A model generated the notes under the pieces. It did no database searches and had not been told where the DNA came from. It worked only from the letters and a program-made list of their open reading frames with translations. The position numbers and the translations under genes are program-made. Of a stretch of 64,000 bases of DNA, positions 44,960-54,157 are shown in pieces (the first letter of the stretch is position 1; every line of letters starts with the position of its first letter). Source of the stretch: Chlamydiales bacterium (lineage in GTDB: Bacteria > Chlamydiota > Chlamydiia > Chlamydiales > Rhabdochlamydiaceae); assembly GCA_016185065.1 (NCBI GenBank), contig JACPOL010000008.1, positions 620,001 through 684,000 of the forward strand, in the 5' to 3' direction.

Positions 44960-46602
44960 GACAGCTCCTCCATCCCCAGGCAGCTGCGCACGCAGCTGGC
45001 AAGCCAGCTGAAGAAGTCTAAAATGCAGTCGAAGAGGCTACGCTCAGCAGGCGCTGCAGGTGCTGCCCGTTGAGGAGCTTCGACGGGCGCTTGAGGCGCA
45101 GCGGCAGCAGGAGCTGCAGGTGCTGCCTGCTGAAGAGCTTCAGCGGATATAAGGGGAGGTTGAAGCGGAGCCTCTTCTGGATAGTCTGGCAGAGGAAAGT
45201 CGGGTTCAAGCCCTTCCTGCAGCCTCAAGTTAAGTTCAATGACCGTGCTCTGGTATCTGTAAACTCTTAGAATGCCATCAAAGAGCTGGAAGCTCATCGC
45301 TCGAGCATTCTGGAACTCATCCACACCTAAGATCTGCCTTCTCTCTCCCTGCTCGTTGTAGAAGGCAAGAGATGCTGCTCCTAAAACGAGCAGACCTGCG
45401 CCTAATCGAAGCAGATTTGATCCCTGATAACTCGTACCAAAGCGAAAAGGTAGATGGTCTCTTTGATCAATAATTATCTTTTTTGTTGGAGTGGCAAAGA
45501 GATCCGAAAATTTCAATAATTGTAGGGATTCAAGAACGCTATCTTCTTTTATCTCTTGGACTCTTATCCAGACACCCTCACTTGTCACAGCACTATCATG
45601 AATAGAGATGTAATCACTTTTAAGTAATTTTCCCAGATAAGCCATTTTCTGAAGATTGAAAATATGTATCTCATCCGCCGTTCTTGGATCTTTGAAGCTT
45701 CCATGTGTGAAAACCAGGTTGTCATGACAAACCAGTCTGTGCGTTTGAAAGCCCTTCGGCATGCGGACACTTCCCAAGTGGCTTCTTCTATTATGATCGT
45801 AGATATCAAGAGAAGAAGAGGTGGCAATTACAAGTCTATTTTGTGAAACCGCGTAGCGGAAATCAAAATGGGAACAACTCACTTTATCGATGGGATAAGA
45901 GCTCCGCTGAGCGCTATCTGTAAGATCCTCCACTCGGATAGCTGTAGGAGTTATGGAAAAGAACTTTTCTTGGGCTATCCAAGGAGTTATCGCTAGCCCT
46001 TCTAGTCCAGAATGTTCAACATCATACCCCCTCTCGTACCCTCTTAGCATTTCGCAACTCTTAAAATCCCTTAAGCGCCACTCATAACCCTCACCATCTT
46101 TTGCTGCCGTCCAAAAGAGCCCTCCCCTCTGAATGTAGATCTCTCTAGTGGGCTCCCTCGGATTGTCCAAGTTAGGAGGAGGAAAATGTTTATAGAGAGG
46201 AAACCGCCCTGCAAGCAGATTGCGCACCATCAGAGCTTCCCAAGCGCGGTAGCGCGCTCGTATGTCGCCCTCTCCTTCTACCTCTACTCCCTCTTCCGTT
46301 GGAAGTTGCGGCAGCGAAGGAAAACACCTCGCAATAAGATCTTTTGCGCGCAGATCGGCAGCACCCGCTGCCCATTGTTTGCATACTACGGCGAGATCGA
46401 TAAGCTCTCGTCTACGCATAGAAAAATGTCCCTGCGCATCTATCGCAAAAGAGAAGATACGATCAAGCATCTCCACAGGAAGAGAGCGCGCAGGGGATGC
46501 GCCGTCCTTTGGAGGCACTGCTGATCGGCACGGAGCTGCGGTGGCTGCTATTGCTCCCTTGCTCTCTATGAACTCTAAACCTAATCCTAATCCGCTGCTC
46601 AT
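44956..46602 (-). CDS. F-box protein with propeller-like region (second gene of F-box operon)
   Basis: A 548-residue protein. After an N-terminal SKGAIAATAAPCRSAVPP stretch that is nearly identical in the preceding gene, an F-box spans about 40-85 (SLPVEMLDRIFSF, LIDLAVVCKQWAA). The middle 350 residues show beta-propeller-like strands with repeated Gly-x-hydrophobic turns (NRLVIATSSSLDIYD, DNLVFTHGSF, GLLVLGAASLAFY). A Pro/Ala/Gln linker (about 480-515) precedes the tail ERSLFDCILDFFSWLASC and following VRSCLGMEE, almost identical to the preceding protein. Coupled at both ends by ATGA overlaps. The conserved ends may be secretion or membrane-targeting signals. Confidence 0.82.
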   Translation of the reverse strand: MSSGLGLGLEFIESKGAIAATAAPCRSAVPPKDGASPARSLPVEMLDRIFSFAIDAQGHFSMRRRELIDLAVVCKQWAAGAADLRAKDLIARCFPSLPQLPTEEGVEVEGEGDIRARYRAWEALMVRNLLAGRFPLYKHFPPPNLDNPREPTREIYIQRGGLFWTAAKDGEGYEWRLRDFKSCEMLRGYERGYDVEHSGLEGLAITPWIAQEKFFSITPTAIRVEDLTDSAQRSSYPIDKVSCSHFDFRYAVSQNRLVIATSSSLDIYDHNRRSHLGSVRMPKGFQTHRLVCHDNLVFTHGSFKDPRTADEIHIFNLQKMAYLGKLLKSDYISIHDSAVTSEGVWIRVQEIKEDSVLESLQLLKFSDLFATPTKKIIIDQRDHLPFRFGTSYQGSNLLRLGAGLLVLGAASLAFYNEQGERRQILGVDEFQNARAMSFQLFDGILRVYRYQSTVIELNLRLQEGLEPDFPLPDYPEEAPLQPPLISAEALQQAAPAAPAAAAPQAPVEAPQRAAPAAPAERSLFDCILDFFSWLASCVRSCLGMEELS

Positions 46603-48155
46603 GGCTGCTCCTCCATCCCGAGGCAGCTGCGCACGCAGCTGGCAAGCCAGCTGAAGAAGTCTAAAATGCAGTCGAAGAGGCTACGCTCAACAGGCGCCTG
46701 AGGCGCTGCGGCAGCGGGAGCTGCAGAAGCTGGTTGAAAGGGCTGGATTGGCCGATTAAAATCGTAACAGTAAACGTCTTGACAACCTTCTTGTATTCTT
46801 AAAACTCCATCAGAAAATTGAGCATAATTAGGATGATTCATGAAGTTTGTTTCTTCTCTCATTTTAACTATGTCATGAGAGGATCTAGCTTTGAGATTTA
46901 AAAGAGTGATCTTGGCTGCATCCTTGATGCAATCATCAACAACAACTACTCTTCCTCCAAAAGGAATAAGGCCCGGAGTTAGAATTCTATAAAATGTTCC
47001 TGGAAGAACTACTGTTGTCACTCTTCTTCCTTGTCCCGAAGACAAGGTCTCTTCCTTGACTAGTTGCAAACTATTTGAAAATCCTACTCCTTCGGATTTG
47101 CCGGTCTTTAACACAGAAAAAGCCGGAAGTTTCACATCTGTTCCTTCTGATCTTAGAGTTGAGAGATTGAAATGCTCCTTGATGTAGTCGTTACCTACAC
47201 TACTCAGATATACGCAGACTCCTCCTTGCCATCCAGTAATACACACAAATGGACGCTCTTTCTGATAAGGGGCAGAGGGAACCTCTCCCACTTTTTTACA
47301 GGTTGGAAGGTCGTAAACATGAATAGTTAGCTTCTCTTTTTTGGCATCTTCCATCGCACATACAAGCTTTCTATCCACAACCTTAAAATAGCACTCCCTC
47401 CCGGCAACAAATCCAGGATCTTCTATCCGCAAAACAGGAGCTGTACTTGAGTTTAAAAGATCCCAGATACAAAGCACACACTGACTTCTGTTTTCTAAGG
47501 TACGTCCGTATACAATCAGCTTCCCATAAGCAATGAGAGGTGCAAACTTTTCAAATAGAAGCGCATCTCCACAATTAGAATACATCATGAGCAGATGAGA
47601 ACTTACATCTATAGATCTTACAATTCCTAATGGGGCCTTGAATTCTCTTAGTTCAACAAGCCCTCCTTTGATCGTACAAAAGAGGGTGTCCCTTTCACCT
47701 CTCCAAACAGGTAGGCTACGAGAGCTTCCTTCGGCGACTGATGGTCTATAGTCTGTAGTATCTGGTATTGTTTCAATGAGCGTCCGGGTAAAGTGGCCTG
47801 CGTCCAGGTTTCTTTGAATTCTATTCAATCGTTCAAGGCAGCGCTCTTTCAGATTCTCCCCAGGAGGCAAGGAGGGAAGTGATCTTCGTCTTACCTCTTC
47901 CCAGAGTGGCTTCTCTGCTACCCTGCGCCACTCTCTGCATGTGGCTGCACAGGCAGCGAGATCGCTCACTCCATCCATAGAAAATGAAAGAAATGCAAGC
48001 CTCTCTGGAAGCTGAAATTTAAAGAAGATATTCTCAAGACAATCCTCCACGAGCAAGCGCGCAGGACATGAGCCGTTCTGTGGGGGCACTGCTGATCGGC
48101 ACGGAGCTGCGGTGGCTGCTATTGCTCCTTTGCTCTCTTTGAACTCTACGCTCAT
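46599..48155 (-). CDS. F-box protein with propeller-like region (first gene of F-box operon)
   Basis: A 518-residue protein from ATG 48155; the frame opens with a TTG at 48179, but the ATG gives MSVEFKESKGAIAATA, matching the second gene. The F-box lies at about 33-87 (LLVEDCLENIFFKF, DLAACAATCREWRRVA, LWEEV). It is followed by an SLPPGENLKERCLERLNRIQ helix, also recognisable in the third gene, and propeller-like strands (GKLIVYGR, RKLVCAMED, GGVCVYLSS, GRVVVVDD). The Pro/Ala linker and SLFDCILDFFSWLASC tail match the second gene. The middle regions of the three proteins differ far more than their ends, suggesting that each binds a different substrate. Confidence 0.82.
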   Translation of the reverse strand: MSVEFKESKGAIAATAAPCRSAVPPQNGSCPARLLVEDCLENIFFKFQLPERLAFLSFSMDGVSDLAACAATCREWRRVAEKPLWEEVRRRSLPSLPPGENLKERCLERLNRIQRNLDAGHFTRTLIETIPDTTDYRPSVAEGSSRSLPVWRGERDTLFCTIKGGLVELREFKAPLGIVRSIDVSSHLLMMYSNCGDALLFEKFAPLIAYGKLIVYGRTLENRSQCVLCIWDLLNSSTAPVLRIEDPGFVAGRECYFKVVDRKLVCAMEDAKKEKLTIHVYDLPTCKKVGEVPSAPYQKERPFVCITGWQGGVCVYLSSVGNDYIKEHFNLSTLRSEGTDVKLPAFSVLKTGKSEGVGFSNSLQLVKEETLSSGQGRRVTTVVLPGTFYRILTPGLIPFGGRVVVVDDCIKDAAKITLLNLKARSSHDIVKMREETNFMNHPNYAQFSDGVLRIQEGCQDVYCYDFNRPIQPFQPASAAPAAAAPQAPVERSLFDCILDFFSWLASCVRSCLGMEEQP

Positions 48156-48257
48156 GGATAAACTCGTTGTGATTTGCAAAAAATTATATCAAATTTTGCA
48201 AAACAAGTAAAAAGCAAATGGGGGTTCAAAAATTAATTATCAGCTAAAACAGATAAC

Positions 48258-49406
48258 TTAATTTTTTATTATATTTAGAATGAAAGATTGGAAGGCGGGA
48301 TCTTGTCGAATGGGGTTAAATGCCTCTTGTGAAAGAACTTCTTGAATGTTCTGAAGGCCCTCTTTTAAAGCGGTTTGGAGCCAGCCAATGGCAGCATTTG
48401 TTTGGGAAAAAGAAGCGCAGGCGTAGGCGTTTCTGAGGGCAGTTTCTACGCTTGGCCAGGTCTGAAAGCACCTGCCGCCGAGTTCGATCACAAGGGGGTA
48501 GTCCTTCTGATCAAAGGCGGCTTTGTGCAGCAGGCAGAGAGCGTCGGAAGAGAGCTCGCCCTGGATGGGAAGAAGAAGCTCATACGCCTCTTTGGCTCTT
48601 CCCTCTTCGTAGTCTAGGTAGGCAAGATACTGCGTGGAGAGGAGGTAGATCATCCCCTCTCTTGTGCGGCTGAGAATTTTATTCAGAGTCTCTCGAGCGC
48701 GCTCTTTTTGGCCAGCGTGCAGCAGAGTCTCCGCTTCGTGAATCATCATTTTAAGCTCGGCGTCTCTGTCTTTTTCCGAAAGCTGCCTGCTCTTTCTCCA
48801 TGTTTCAAAGCTCTGGAAGCCCAGAAGGAAGAAGAGGGCGCCTACCAGAAACGCTTGATAGAGAAAGAAGAAGAGGCTCATGCCGATTGCAATCGCCATG
48901 CTGGTAAGAAGCGCATACTTAAATCCGCGCACTCCCCAGAAGGCCTCGCAGACGATGCGCAGCAGCTGTCCGCCATCGAGGGGCATCACAGGAAGGAGGT
49001 TTAAAAGCGTCCAGAAGAGGTTGACCCACTGAAGTGTTCCAACAGCTCCCAGCATAAGCTCGTTTGAAGGAGGAACAAATTGAAGCACGAGAGTAGCGAG
49101 GATAAATAGAATAAAGCCAAAAAGTGGTCCGTTAAAGACGATGAGAAACTGCTTGGGAAATGAGAGGTTCTCTCCCTCGTGGTAGGTGAGGCCTCCCCAG
49201 GCGACGAGCTCGATGCGCGGGTGCCTCCCAAAGAGAAGAGCAGTGAGGGCATGGCCAAACTCGTGGAACAGCACAGAGACGAGGATGATTCCCATCCAGA
49301 TGAGAGTGCCCATCCAGGTCTGGCTATTGACATATCCGATGAGTGCTGCAACAAGCCAGAACATCGGAGAGATCGTTAGCGGAATGCGCCTTGCGATGCG
49401 AGCCAT
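48258..49406 (-). CDS. Site-2 protease family (M50) membrane metalloprotease
   Basis: A 382-residue intramembrane protease. The zinc motif HEFGH is at residues 48-52 inside a hydrophobic helix, and the second motif (PVMPLDGGQLLRI) supplies the Asp ligand. Six or so transmembrane segments fill the first 215 residues. The remaining ~165 residues form a soluble helical domain with TPR-like pairs (AETLLHAGQKERARETLNKIL, YLDYEEGRAKEAYELLLP), which is unusual for small S2P enzymes and may recruit substrates. It would cleave membrane-anchored regulators. The gene is 4 bases downstream of sucD, so it is cotranscribed with sucCD. Confidence 0.87.
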   Translation of the reverse strand: MARIARRIPLTISPMFWLVAALIGYVNSQTWMGTLIWMGIILVSVLFHEFGHALTALLFGRHPRIELVAWGGLTYHEGENLSFPKQFLIVFNGPLFGFILFILATLVLQFVPPSNELMLGAVGTLQWVNLFWTLLNLLPVMPLDGGQLLRIVCEAFWGVRGFKYALLTSMAIAIGMSLFFFLYQAFLVGALFFLLGFQSFETWRKSRQLSEKDRDAELKMMIHEAETLLHAGQKERARETLNKILSRTREGMIYLLSTQYLAYLDYEEGRAKEAYELLLPIQGELSSDALCLLHKAAFDQKDYPLVIELGGRCFQTWPSVETALRNAYACASFSQTNAAIGWLQTALKEGLQNIQEVLSQEAFNPIRQDPAFQSFILNIIKN

Positions 49407-49410
49407 TTTT

Positions 49411-50286
49411 CTATTTTCCAGCTAGCGCTTTTTCAACTGCTTTTCCCATCTCTGCTGGCGACTCGGTAACGATAACGCCGGCAGCTCTTAACGCATCCAT
49501 CTTGTCTTTCGCAGTGCCTTTTCCACCAGAGATAATCGCGCCTGCGTGTCCCATCCTCTTGCCTGGAGGTGCGGTGACGCCAGCAATGAATGCAGCAACG
49601 GGCTTGGTGCAGTGCGCTTTAATCCACTCTGCAGCCTCCTCTTCGGCGCTGCCTCCGATCTCTCCGATGAGCAGAATCGCTTCTGTTTCTTTATCTTTTT
49701 CAAAGAGTTTAAGAACGTCGATGAAGCTTGTGCCGTTAAGAGGATCTCCTCCGATGCCGACGCAGGTCGTCTGTCCGAGACCCGAGAGCGTCGTCTGCCA
49801 GACAGCCTCGTAGGTAAGTGTCCCAGAGCGCGAGACGATTCCCACTTTGCCGCGCTTGTGAATGTATCCGGGCATGATGCCGATCTTGCACTCTCCAGGA
49901 GTGATGATTCCCGGGCAGTTGGGGCCGATAAGGCGGCTCTTGCTGCTTCTCATCACGCGGCTCACTTCCAGCATGTCGCGCACGGGAATTCCCTCTGTGA
50001 TGCAGACGATGAGAGGAACGCCTGCGTCTTCTGCTTCCAAGATCGCATCAGCCGCGTAGGCAGCAGGCACGAAGATGAGCGAAGCGTCGCAGTTCAGCGC
50101 CTTCTTAGCTTCATAGACGGTATCGAAGAGAGGAAGGCCCAGCACCTCTTGTCCGCTCTTGCCCGGTGTGACCCCGCCGACAAACTTCGAACCATAGAGA
50201 AGCCCCTGCTCAGTGTGGAATCTGCCCGCTTTTCCCGAGAGCCCCTGTGTGATGACTCGCGTCTTTTTATCGATGAGAATGGCCAT
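49411..50286 (-). CDS. sucD: Succinyl-CoA synthetase alpha subunit
   Basis: A 291-residue subunit of normal length. It has the CoA-binding Rossmann domain ([19 protein letters not shown]), [21 protein letters not shown] and the phosphorylated His247 in RMGHAGAII. With SucC it makes ATP or GTP from succinyl-CoA in the TCA cycle. It lies 4 bases after sucC on the same strand. Confidence 0.97.
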   Translation of the reverse strand: MAILIDKKTRVITQGLSGKAGRFHTEQGLLYGSKFVGGVTPGKSGQEVLGLPLFDTVYEAKKALNCDASLIFVPAAYAADAILEAEDAGVPLIVCITEGIPVRDMLEVSRVMRSSKSRLIGPNCPGIITPGECKIGIMPGYIHKRGKVGIVSRSGTLTYEAVWQTTLSGLGQTTCVGIGGDPLNGTSFIDVLKLFEKDKETEAILLIGEIGGSAEEEAAEWIKAHCTKPVAAFIAGVTAPPGKRMGHAGAIISGGKGTAKDKMDALRAAGVIVTESPAEMGKAVEKALAGK

Positions 50287-50290
50287 GAAT

Positions 50291-51457
50291 CTATACTCCT
50301 TTCACTGCGGCAACCGACTTTTTGGCCGCCTCTTCTAATGTATCCGCTGTTGTAATTGGCAGGCCCGACTCTTTGAGAAGCCTCTTTCCCTCTTCGACAT
50401 GAGTTCCCTCCATTCTGACGATGAGAGGCACTTTAAGTGCGAGCTCCGATGCAGCGTGAATGATCCCCTCTGCGAGGGTGGCGCAGTTCATGATTCCGCC
50501 GAAAATATTCACGAGAATCCCCTTCACCTGAGGGTCGAGAAGAAGGATTTTAAAGCCCTCCGAGATCTTCTCTTTAGTGGCGCTTCCGCCCACATCGAGA
50601 AAGTTGGCGGGCTTCATTCCATAGTAGTTGATAATATCCATCGTCGCCATCGCAAGGCCTGCGCCGTTGACCATGCAGCCGATCGTGCCATCGAGTGCGA
50701 TGTAGGCGAGGTCAAACTCCTTCGCCATCACCTCATTCTTCGAGTACTGTGTCGAGTCGTAGTAGGCCGCAAGGTGCGGGTGGCGGAAGAGAGCGTTGTC
50801 GTCGATTCCAAACTTAGCATCTAGCGCCCAGAGATTTCCCTCGGGATCCTCCACGAGCGGGTTGATCTCCAAAAGGGAGCCATCATTCTCGATGAAGGCC
50901 TTTGCGACGCCTTGAGCTATGTGTCTTCCCTGTTTTGCTGTCTCTCCACTCCAGCCCATGAAGTTGCAGAGGCGCAGAAGATGAAAGGACTTCATGCTGC
51001 CATCAAATCCGATGGGAAGAGTTAAAATCTTCTCTGGATGGGCCTCTGCCACCTCTTCGATCTCAACTCCCCCTTCGGGAGAGGCGATAAGCACAGGTCT
51101 TGCTCTGTCGCGATCGATCACAGCGCCCAGGTAGTACTCCTTCTTGATCTCAAGCGGTTTGGAGACGAGCACCTTGTGTGCAACAACCCCCTCCTTCCCC
51201 GTCTGATTATTCACCATCTTCATGCCGATGAGCTTCGAGGCGACAGACGCGATCTCTTGAGGCGTCTTTGCAAACTTCACACCGCCCGCCTTTCCCCTTC
51301 CACCCGCATGCACCTGAATCTTGATCACAGCCTCTTTTAGGCCGAGCTCCTTAACCAGCTGCTCCACCTCTTTCACACTGCCCGCCACTCCAAATGGAGG
51401 AATCGGGATGTGGTAGCGGGACAAGATCTCTTTGGCTTGATACTCGTGAATATTCAT
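50291..51457 (-). CDS. sucC: Succinyl-CoA synthetase beta subunit
   Basis: A 388-residue ATP-grasp subunit. [15 protein letters not shown] opens it, [16 protein letters not shown] supplies the nucleotide-binding Lys, LLEINPL gives the metal site, and [15 protein letters not shown] with [13 protein letters not shown] forms the CoA-ligase domain. It pairs with SucD. It is the first gene of the leftward sucC-sucD-S2P operon and divergent from ftsY, so about 88 bases hold both promoters. Confidence 0.97.
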   Translation of the reverse strand: MNIHEYQAKEILSRYHIPIPPFGVAGSVKEVEQLVKELGLKEAVIKIQVHAGGRGKAGGVKFAKTPQEIASVASKLIGMKMVNNQTGKEGVVAHKVLVSKPLEIKKEYYLGAVIDRDRARPVLIASPEGGVEIEEVAEAHPEKILTLPIGFDGSMKSFHLLRLCNFMGWSGETAKQGRHIAQGVAKAFIENDGSLLEINPLVEDPEGNLWALDAKFGIDDNALFRHPHLAAYYDSTQYSKNEVMAKEFDLAYIALDGTIGCMVNGAGLAMATMDIINYYGMKPANFLDVGGSATKEKISEGFKILLLDPQVKGILVNIFGGIMNCATLAEGIIHAASELALKVPLIVRMEGTHVEEGKRLLKESGLPITTADTLEEAAKKSVAAVKGV

Positions 51458-51545
51458 CTTGAACTCAAAAATTTAATTCGTTTCGTTATAGTAAGTGTTA
51501 AAATTCTTTATCTGATAGAATCACATTTCTATCAAGGTGTATCGC

Positions 51546-52481
51546 ATGGTATTGGGTTTTCTTAAATCGAGTTTCCAAAAAGTCAAGTCGGCTCTTTCAA
51601 AAACGCGCTCCCTGCTGGGAGGAAAGATCCGCGCACTCTTTGGGCAGCCCTGGGATGAGAAGACCTTTGAAGAGCTCGAGGCCATTCTGTATGAAGCCGA
51701 TCTAGGCTCTGTCTGCGTGCAAGAGTTTGTCGAGCACGCCAAACACTTCCTGCGCAAAAATGCCGATGCGCCCAAAGAGGAGCTGATCACCTCCATGCGC
51801 GATCTCGCCTTGAAAATACTGGAGGCTCCCGCGAAGGTGACGCCGCAAGCACCAAAAGCAGGAGAGCCTCTGGTGATTCTGATTGTGGGGGTAAATGGAA
51901 GCGGAAAGACGACCAGCATTGCCAAGCTTGCCAAGCAGTTTCAAGTGCAGAACAAGAAGGTGCTTCTGGGGGCTGGCGACACATTTAGAGCTGCAGCCAT
52001 CGAGCAGCTAACCACCTGGTCTGAACGTCTCGGTTGCGAAATCGTAAAGTCTCAACCTGGCAGCGACCCTTCAGCAGTGGCTTTTGACGCCCTCACCGCT
52101 GCAAAAGCGCGCGGAGCAGATGTTGTCATCATCGACACGGCTGGAAGGCTTCAGAATAAGACCGAGCTCATGCGCGAGCTGGAGAAGATGCGCAAGGTCT
52201 GTGCAAAAGTCGTTTCCACAGCGCCACACGAGACGCTCCTCGTTCTCGACTCTACCACCGGCCAGAACGCCGTCGATCAGGCCACCGTCTTCCACCAGTT
52301 CACTCCCTTAACCGGCATCATCCTCGCTAAGCTCGATGGCTCCGCAAAGGGCGGCATCGCACTCTCCATCACCAAGCAGCTCGGCATCCCCATCCGCTGG
52401 ATTGGGGTCGGCGAGAAGATGGAGGACCTCCTCCCCTTCGACCGCGAAGCCTACGCAAACGCCCTCTTCAGCATTGAATGA
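51546..52481 (+). CDS. ftsY: FtsY, signal-recognition-particle receptor
   Basis: A 311-residue SRP GTPase. It has the N domain (about 1-90) and the G domain with GVNGSGKT (G1), DTFRAAAIEQL, DTAGRLQN (G3), TKLDGSAKGG-like AKLDGSAKGGIAL (G4) and GVGEKMEDLLPFD at the end. It docks ribosome-nascent-chain/SRP complexes at the inner membrane. It lacks the long acidic A domain of E. coli FtsY, as is usual in chlamydiae. A GTG at 51537 is in frame, but ATG 51546 has the better ribosome site (AAGG). Its last 81 bases recur, diverged, at 56932-57012. The convergent F-box/LRR gene ends two bases after its stop. Confidence 0.96.
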   Translation: MVLGFLKSSFQKVKSALSKTRSLLGGKIRALFGQPWDEKTFEELEAILYEADLGSVCVQEFVEHAKHFLRKNADAPKEELITSMRDLALKILEAPAKVTPQAPKAGEPLVILIVGVNGSGKTTSIAKLAKQFQVQNKKVLLGAGDTFRAAAIEQLTTWSERLGCEIVKSQPGSDPSAVAFDALTAAKARGADVVIIDTAGRLQNKTELMRELEKMRKVCAKVVSTAPHETLLVLDSTTGQNAVDQATVFHQFTPLTGIILAKLDGSAKGGIALSITKQLGIPIRWIGVGEKMEDLLPFDREAYANALFSIE

Positions 52482-52483
52482 AG

Positions 52484-53518
52484 CTATTGTCTGCGAAAAC
52501 GTGGCGTAACCACTTCCACACACTGAAGCTTTGTACAGCTCTTTTTTATCACGTCTAGATCATGGCTCTTACATAAGCGATCGTCCATTTTCAATGTGGT
52601 CAGCTGCGTTCCATGCCTTGTGATGGCTTCCAAGAGCAGCGCTGCCCCTTCAATGTGAACGCCATCAGCTCTCACTTCGACGTACTTGCCCATGCTAATG
52701 CTAATATCTAAAAAGGTTAACTTAGGAAGACTTTTAACCAGATGGGTCACATCTTGGGCGCTAATCCCCCAACATTTGTGGAGATCTACCGACGTGAGAG
52801 AAGGAGTTTGAGCAAGCGCCTTCATTGCATTTTTCTCAACAACATCAGACCAGTTATCTCGAAGAGATACCCTTTTTAATTTACGCATTTGAGAGAGAAG
52901 ATAGCCCATCTGCTCATCGTCTAAAGAGTAGCACCCGTCAAAAGAGAAAGTAGTGATCCCAGAACATTTTTGCGCAAGTGACATGAGAAGCGCGCCGCCA
53001 ACATATGTATATCTGTAATCATCATCTCCTTGATTAGGAGCCTGCCAAAAATCATCAGAAAGGCGGAGCTCTGTTAAAGACGCAGGTCTTTCTGTAAGAA
53101 TGCGATCAACATATTGCAACTGATAGTCTCCCTGTTTTAAGCTCTCAAAACAGGTTAAATTGCTCATCTTGCCTAAGAGGTGAGAAACTTCTCTCCAGGG
53201 AGTTCCTATGCTTTCTCTCGTAAATTTATCGTAAGGAAGAAATCCACGATAAGTGATAGTGCGTGGCTGCCTCAAGATGAGTTCAAAGACTCTTTTTGCT
53301 GACTGTCTAAAATCGTAACACACAGGTAAAGTTCCTGCGAAGTCGCTTGGAGAAAGAAAAGAGAGCGCTTTATCTAAGAGATCCCGAGGAAGATTCATTA
53401 ACCTTGATTTAGAAGGCTCTCCTTTTTTGGGGGGAGGAGCTTCTTTCTCCACCTTTAAGCGCTTACTACTGCTTCTGAGCACCATTCTTGTCGAACTTGC
53501 ACCACTTACTGCTGTCAT
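52484..53518 (-). CDS. F-box/leucine-rich-repeat protein
   Basis: A 344-residue protein. The N-terminal 37 residues are basic and Ser-rich (a possible type III secretion lead), then an F-box at about 40-80 (LMNLPRDLLDKALSFL, LPVCYDFRQSAKRVF). From about residue 130 on there are leucine-rich repeats of the cysteine-containing FBXL type: SLTELRLSDDF, GITTFSFDGCYSLDD, KLKRVSLRDNW, SLTSVDLHKCWGISA, KLTFLDISISMG, QLTTLKMDDRL. This is the architecture of eukaryotic Skp2/FBXL substrate adaptors. It probably works in the host cytosol. It differs from the propeller-type F-box operon at 43-48 kb and lies at the left end of the ftsY-bounded island. Confidence 0.85.
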   Translation of the reverse strand: MTAVSGASSTRMVLRSSSKRLKVEKEAPPPKKGEPSKSRLMNLPRDLLDKALSFLSPSDFAGTLPVCYDFRQSAKRVFELILRQPRTITYRGFLPYDKFTRESIGTPWREVSHLLGKMSNLTCFESLKQGDYQLQYVDRILTERPASLTELRLSDDFWQAPNQGDDDYRYTYVGGALLMSLAQKCSGITTFSFDGCYSLDDEQMGYLLSQMRKLKRVSLRDNWSDVVEKNAMKALAQTPSLTSVDLHKCWGISAQDVTHLVKSLPKLTFLDISISMGKYVEVRADGVHIEGAALLLEAITRHGTQLTTLKMDDRLCKSHDLDVIKKSCTKLQCVEVVTPRFRRQ

Positions 53519-53712
53519 AGTTCCCTCATTAAAAAATCTATAATATTGTAAATTATAATATATTACATTTCAACACATAACGTAATTAACTTATCTTTAA
53601 TATATTAAACATCCACCACAACCACATTATAATTAAAATAATTATTTTACTTTTGACACCTACAATTCCCCTAGCTAAGTAGTTCTTTAAACGGAGAAGT
53701 TGAGAGAGGATT

Positions 53713-53813
53713 AACCGCGGAAGCGGTGACATTTGCTAGCCCCGCATGGAGCGAAGCGGAACGTGGGGAAGAGAATCCTGCCCACACACACCAGAGCCGG
53801 CGGTAGCGGCGAA
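53713..53813. repeat. Dispersed repeat R1, copy 3
   Basis: Same blocks as the other R1 copies (CCGCGGAAGCGG, GCTAGCCCCGC, AAGCGGAACGTGGGGAA, AGAGCCGGCGG), but the most diverged one. It lies in a 390-base gap; the remainder (53519-53712) is strongly AT-rich with no gene visible and holds the promoter side of the F-box/LRR gene. Confidence 0.75.
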
Positions 53814-53908
53814 ATAAACCTCTTTCCCTGATGTCAAGATGAAAACCAAATGTTCCAGTTATGTAACAAAAAGACCCATTCATCTTGTGCGGGTGTTTTT
53901 ATTACATA

Positions 53909-54154
53909 CTACTCTTGAGTCAAAATAAGCCTTCTCGAACGCTCATCAAAACTGGATAAATTGTCTTCCGTGTATATACACACCGTGATTTCTCTTTTAA
54001 AATCACTCTCTCTATCAGGAATGTGTTCGTGGTGGTGTGCTTTATTATTTAAGAGCAGCTCAAGAGAATCCTTTAATTCCCGAGCCTCTTCAGGCGTTAA
54101 ATAAAGCGTAACCTTATCGAATTTCTTCTCTGAATTTAGGTCGTAGATTCTCAT
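53909..54154 (-). CDS. Small acidic protein, candidate immunity protein (paralog 2)
   Basis: An 81-residue protein, paralogous to the one at 54756-54995 (about 40% identical by eye over the whole length). Shared features are the MRI-D start, LTPEEARELKDSLELLL, a HEH-type His cluster and REITVCIYTEDNL. It has no signal peptide. I do not recognise a named family, but a duplicated small protein directly downstream of a toxin-like gene is what immunity genes look like. It is the last gene of the leftward toxin locus, 3 bases after the lipoprotein gene, and has its own copy of R1 behind it. Confidence 0.65.
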   Translation of the reverse strand: MRIYDLNSEKKFDKVTLYLTPEEARELKDSLELLLNNKAHHHEHIPDRESDFKREITVCIYTEDNLSSFDERSRRLILTQE

Positions 54155-54157
54155 AAT

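Noticed and set aside
53671-53883. 70-residue reading frame on the minus strand
   Set aside because: It lies largely inside repeat R1.
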